Part shown: positions 5,822-6,024 of the stretch, in pieces
How the letters are laid out: each line of letters starts with the position of its first letter
Position numbering within the stretch: position 1 is the stretch's first letter
DNA from: Methanomassiliicoccales archaeon
GTDB lineage: Archaea > Thermoplasmatota > Thermoplasmata > Methanomassiliicoccales > UBA472
NCBI GenBank assembly: GCA_025457905.1
Contig: JALOTM010000064.1
Coordinates: 1-6,024, forward strand
Reading direction: 5' to 3'
Length of the DNA stretch: 6,024 nt
Notes under the pieces: generated by a model
What the model was told of the DNA's origin: nothing
The model's input: only the letters and a program-made list of their open reading frames with translations
Database searches by the model: none
Translations under genes and position numbers: made by a program

Positions 5822-6024
5822 TCAGTACCTTCCCGCCTGAGGCCCCGTCCGGGGCTCCTTGCCCGCCGGCTCCTGCTGGGTCACGCAGTGGATGCCCCCG
5901 TAGCCGTACACCAGCTGGGTGGCGTCGATGGGCACGATGCGTCTCTCGGGGAAGGCCGCCTCCATGACGCCGATGGCCTTGCGGTCGTTGCGGTCCTTAA
6001 AGACCGGGAGCAGCACGCACTCGT
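5822..6024 (-). CDS. aguA: Agmatine deiminase (agmatine iminohydrolase), C-terminal part
   Basis: Only the last 66 residues lie in the window; the frame runs off the right edge, and the GTG at 6014-6016 is internal, not a start. Agmatine deiminase hydrolyses agmatine to N-carbamoylputrescine and ammonia on the route from arginine to putrescine, in the cytoplasm. The visible part has LLPVFKDRND, then FPERRIVPID, then the active-site block YGGIHCVTQQEPA. Its Cys (codon 5885-5887) is the nucleophile conserved across the family. The usual Gly-rich stretch before the Cys reads GYGG here, with a Tyr in place of one Gly. The protein ends 20 residues after the Cys with a basic, probably flexible tail (stop TGA at 5822-5824), as expected for a complete C-terminus. 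The related peptidyl-arginine deiminase family is the alternative, but the block best fits agmatine deiminase. Confidence 0.9.
   Translation of the reverse strand, partial: ECVLLPVFKDRNDRKAIGVMEAAFPERRIVPIDATQLVYGYGGIHCVTQQEPAGKEPRTGPQAGRY

Noticed and set aside
5838..5854. Inverted repeat GCCCCG-tc-CGGGGC near the end of the agmatine deiminase gene
   Set aside because: It lies within the coding sequence of the C-terminal tail, is explained by GC-rich codons, and has no T-run after it.

Overview
This is about 6 kb of very GC-rich DNA (by eye roughly two thirds G+C). It most likely comes from an archaeon, and a Thermoplasmata-like lineage is my best guess. Three things point that way: a superoxide dismutase with the second-sphere His typical of crenarchaeal-type enzymes; two genes that look leaderless, with an AT-rich box about 26-28 nt before the ATG and no Shine-Dalgarno; and membrane-anchored Ig-like and beta-helical surface proteins with many N-glycosylation sequons. 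The assignment is an inference; no rRNA or tRNA gene is present to settle it.

Left part (1-3105): two genes for membrane-anchored, probably extracellular proteins converge with only 23 bp between their stop codons. The plus-strand gene enters from beyond the left edge. It encodes a tandem array of about 88-residue OmpL47-type/Ig-like modules ending in a C-terminal membrane anchor. The minus-strand gene encodes an N-terminally anchored protein whose body looks like a DUF4097-type beta-helix adhesin.

Right part (3334-6024): four genes on the minus strand, in transcription order agmatine deiminase (5' end beyond the window), a small pyridoxamine-phosphate-oxidase-like flavoprotein of the NimA type, a DUF362 protein with a double [4Fe-4S] ferredoxin tail, and an Fe/Mn superoxide dismutase. 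Gaps of 77, 68 and 84 nt, each with a candidate promoter for the flavoprotein, DUF362 and dismutase genes, suggest separate transcription units rather than a tight operon. Flavoprotein, Fe-S protein and dismutase share a loose redox theme, but I see no defined pathway linking them.

No mobile element, CRISPR array, RNA gene or clearly new multi-gene system is visible. The best items for a second look are the inverted repeat at the dismutase promoter, the split between leaderless and Shine-Dalgarno genes, the beta-helix protein with a pilin-like N-terminus, and the open frame after the dismutase TAG stop.
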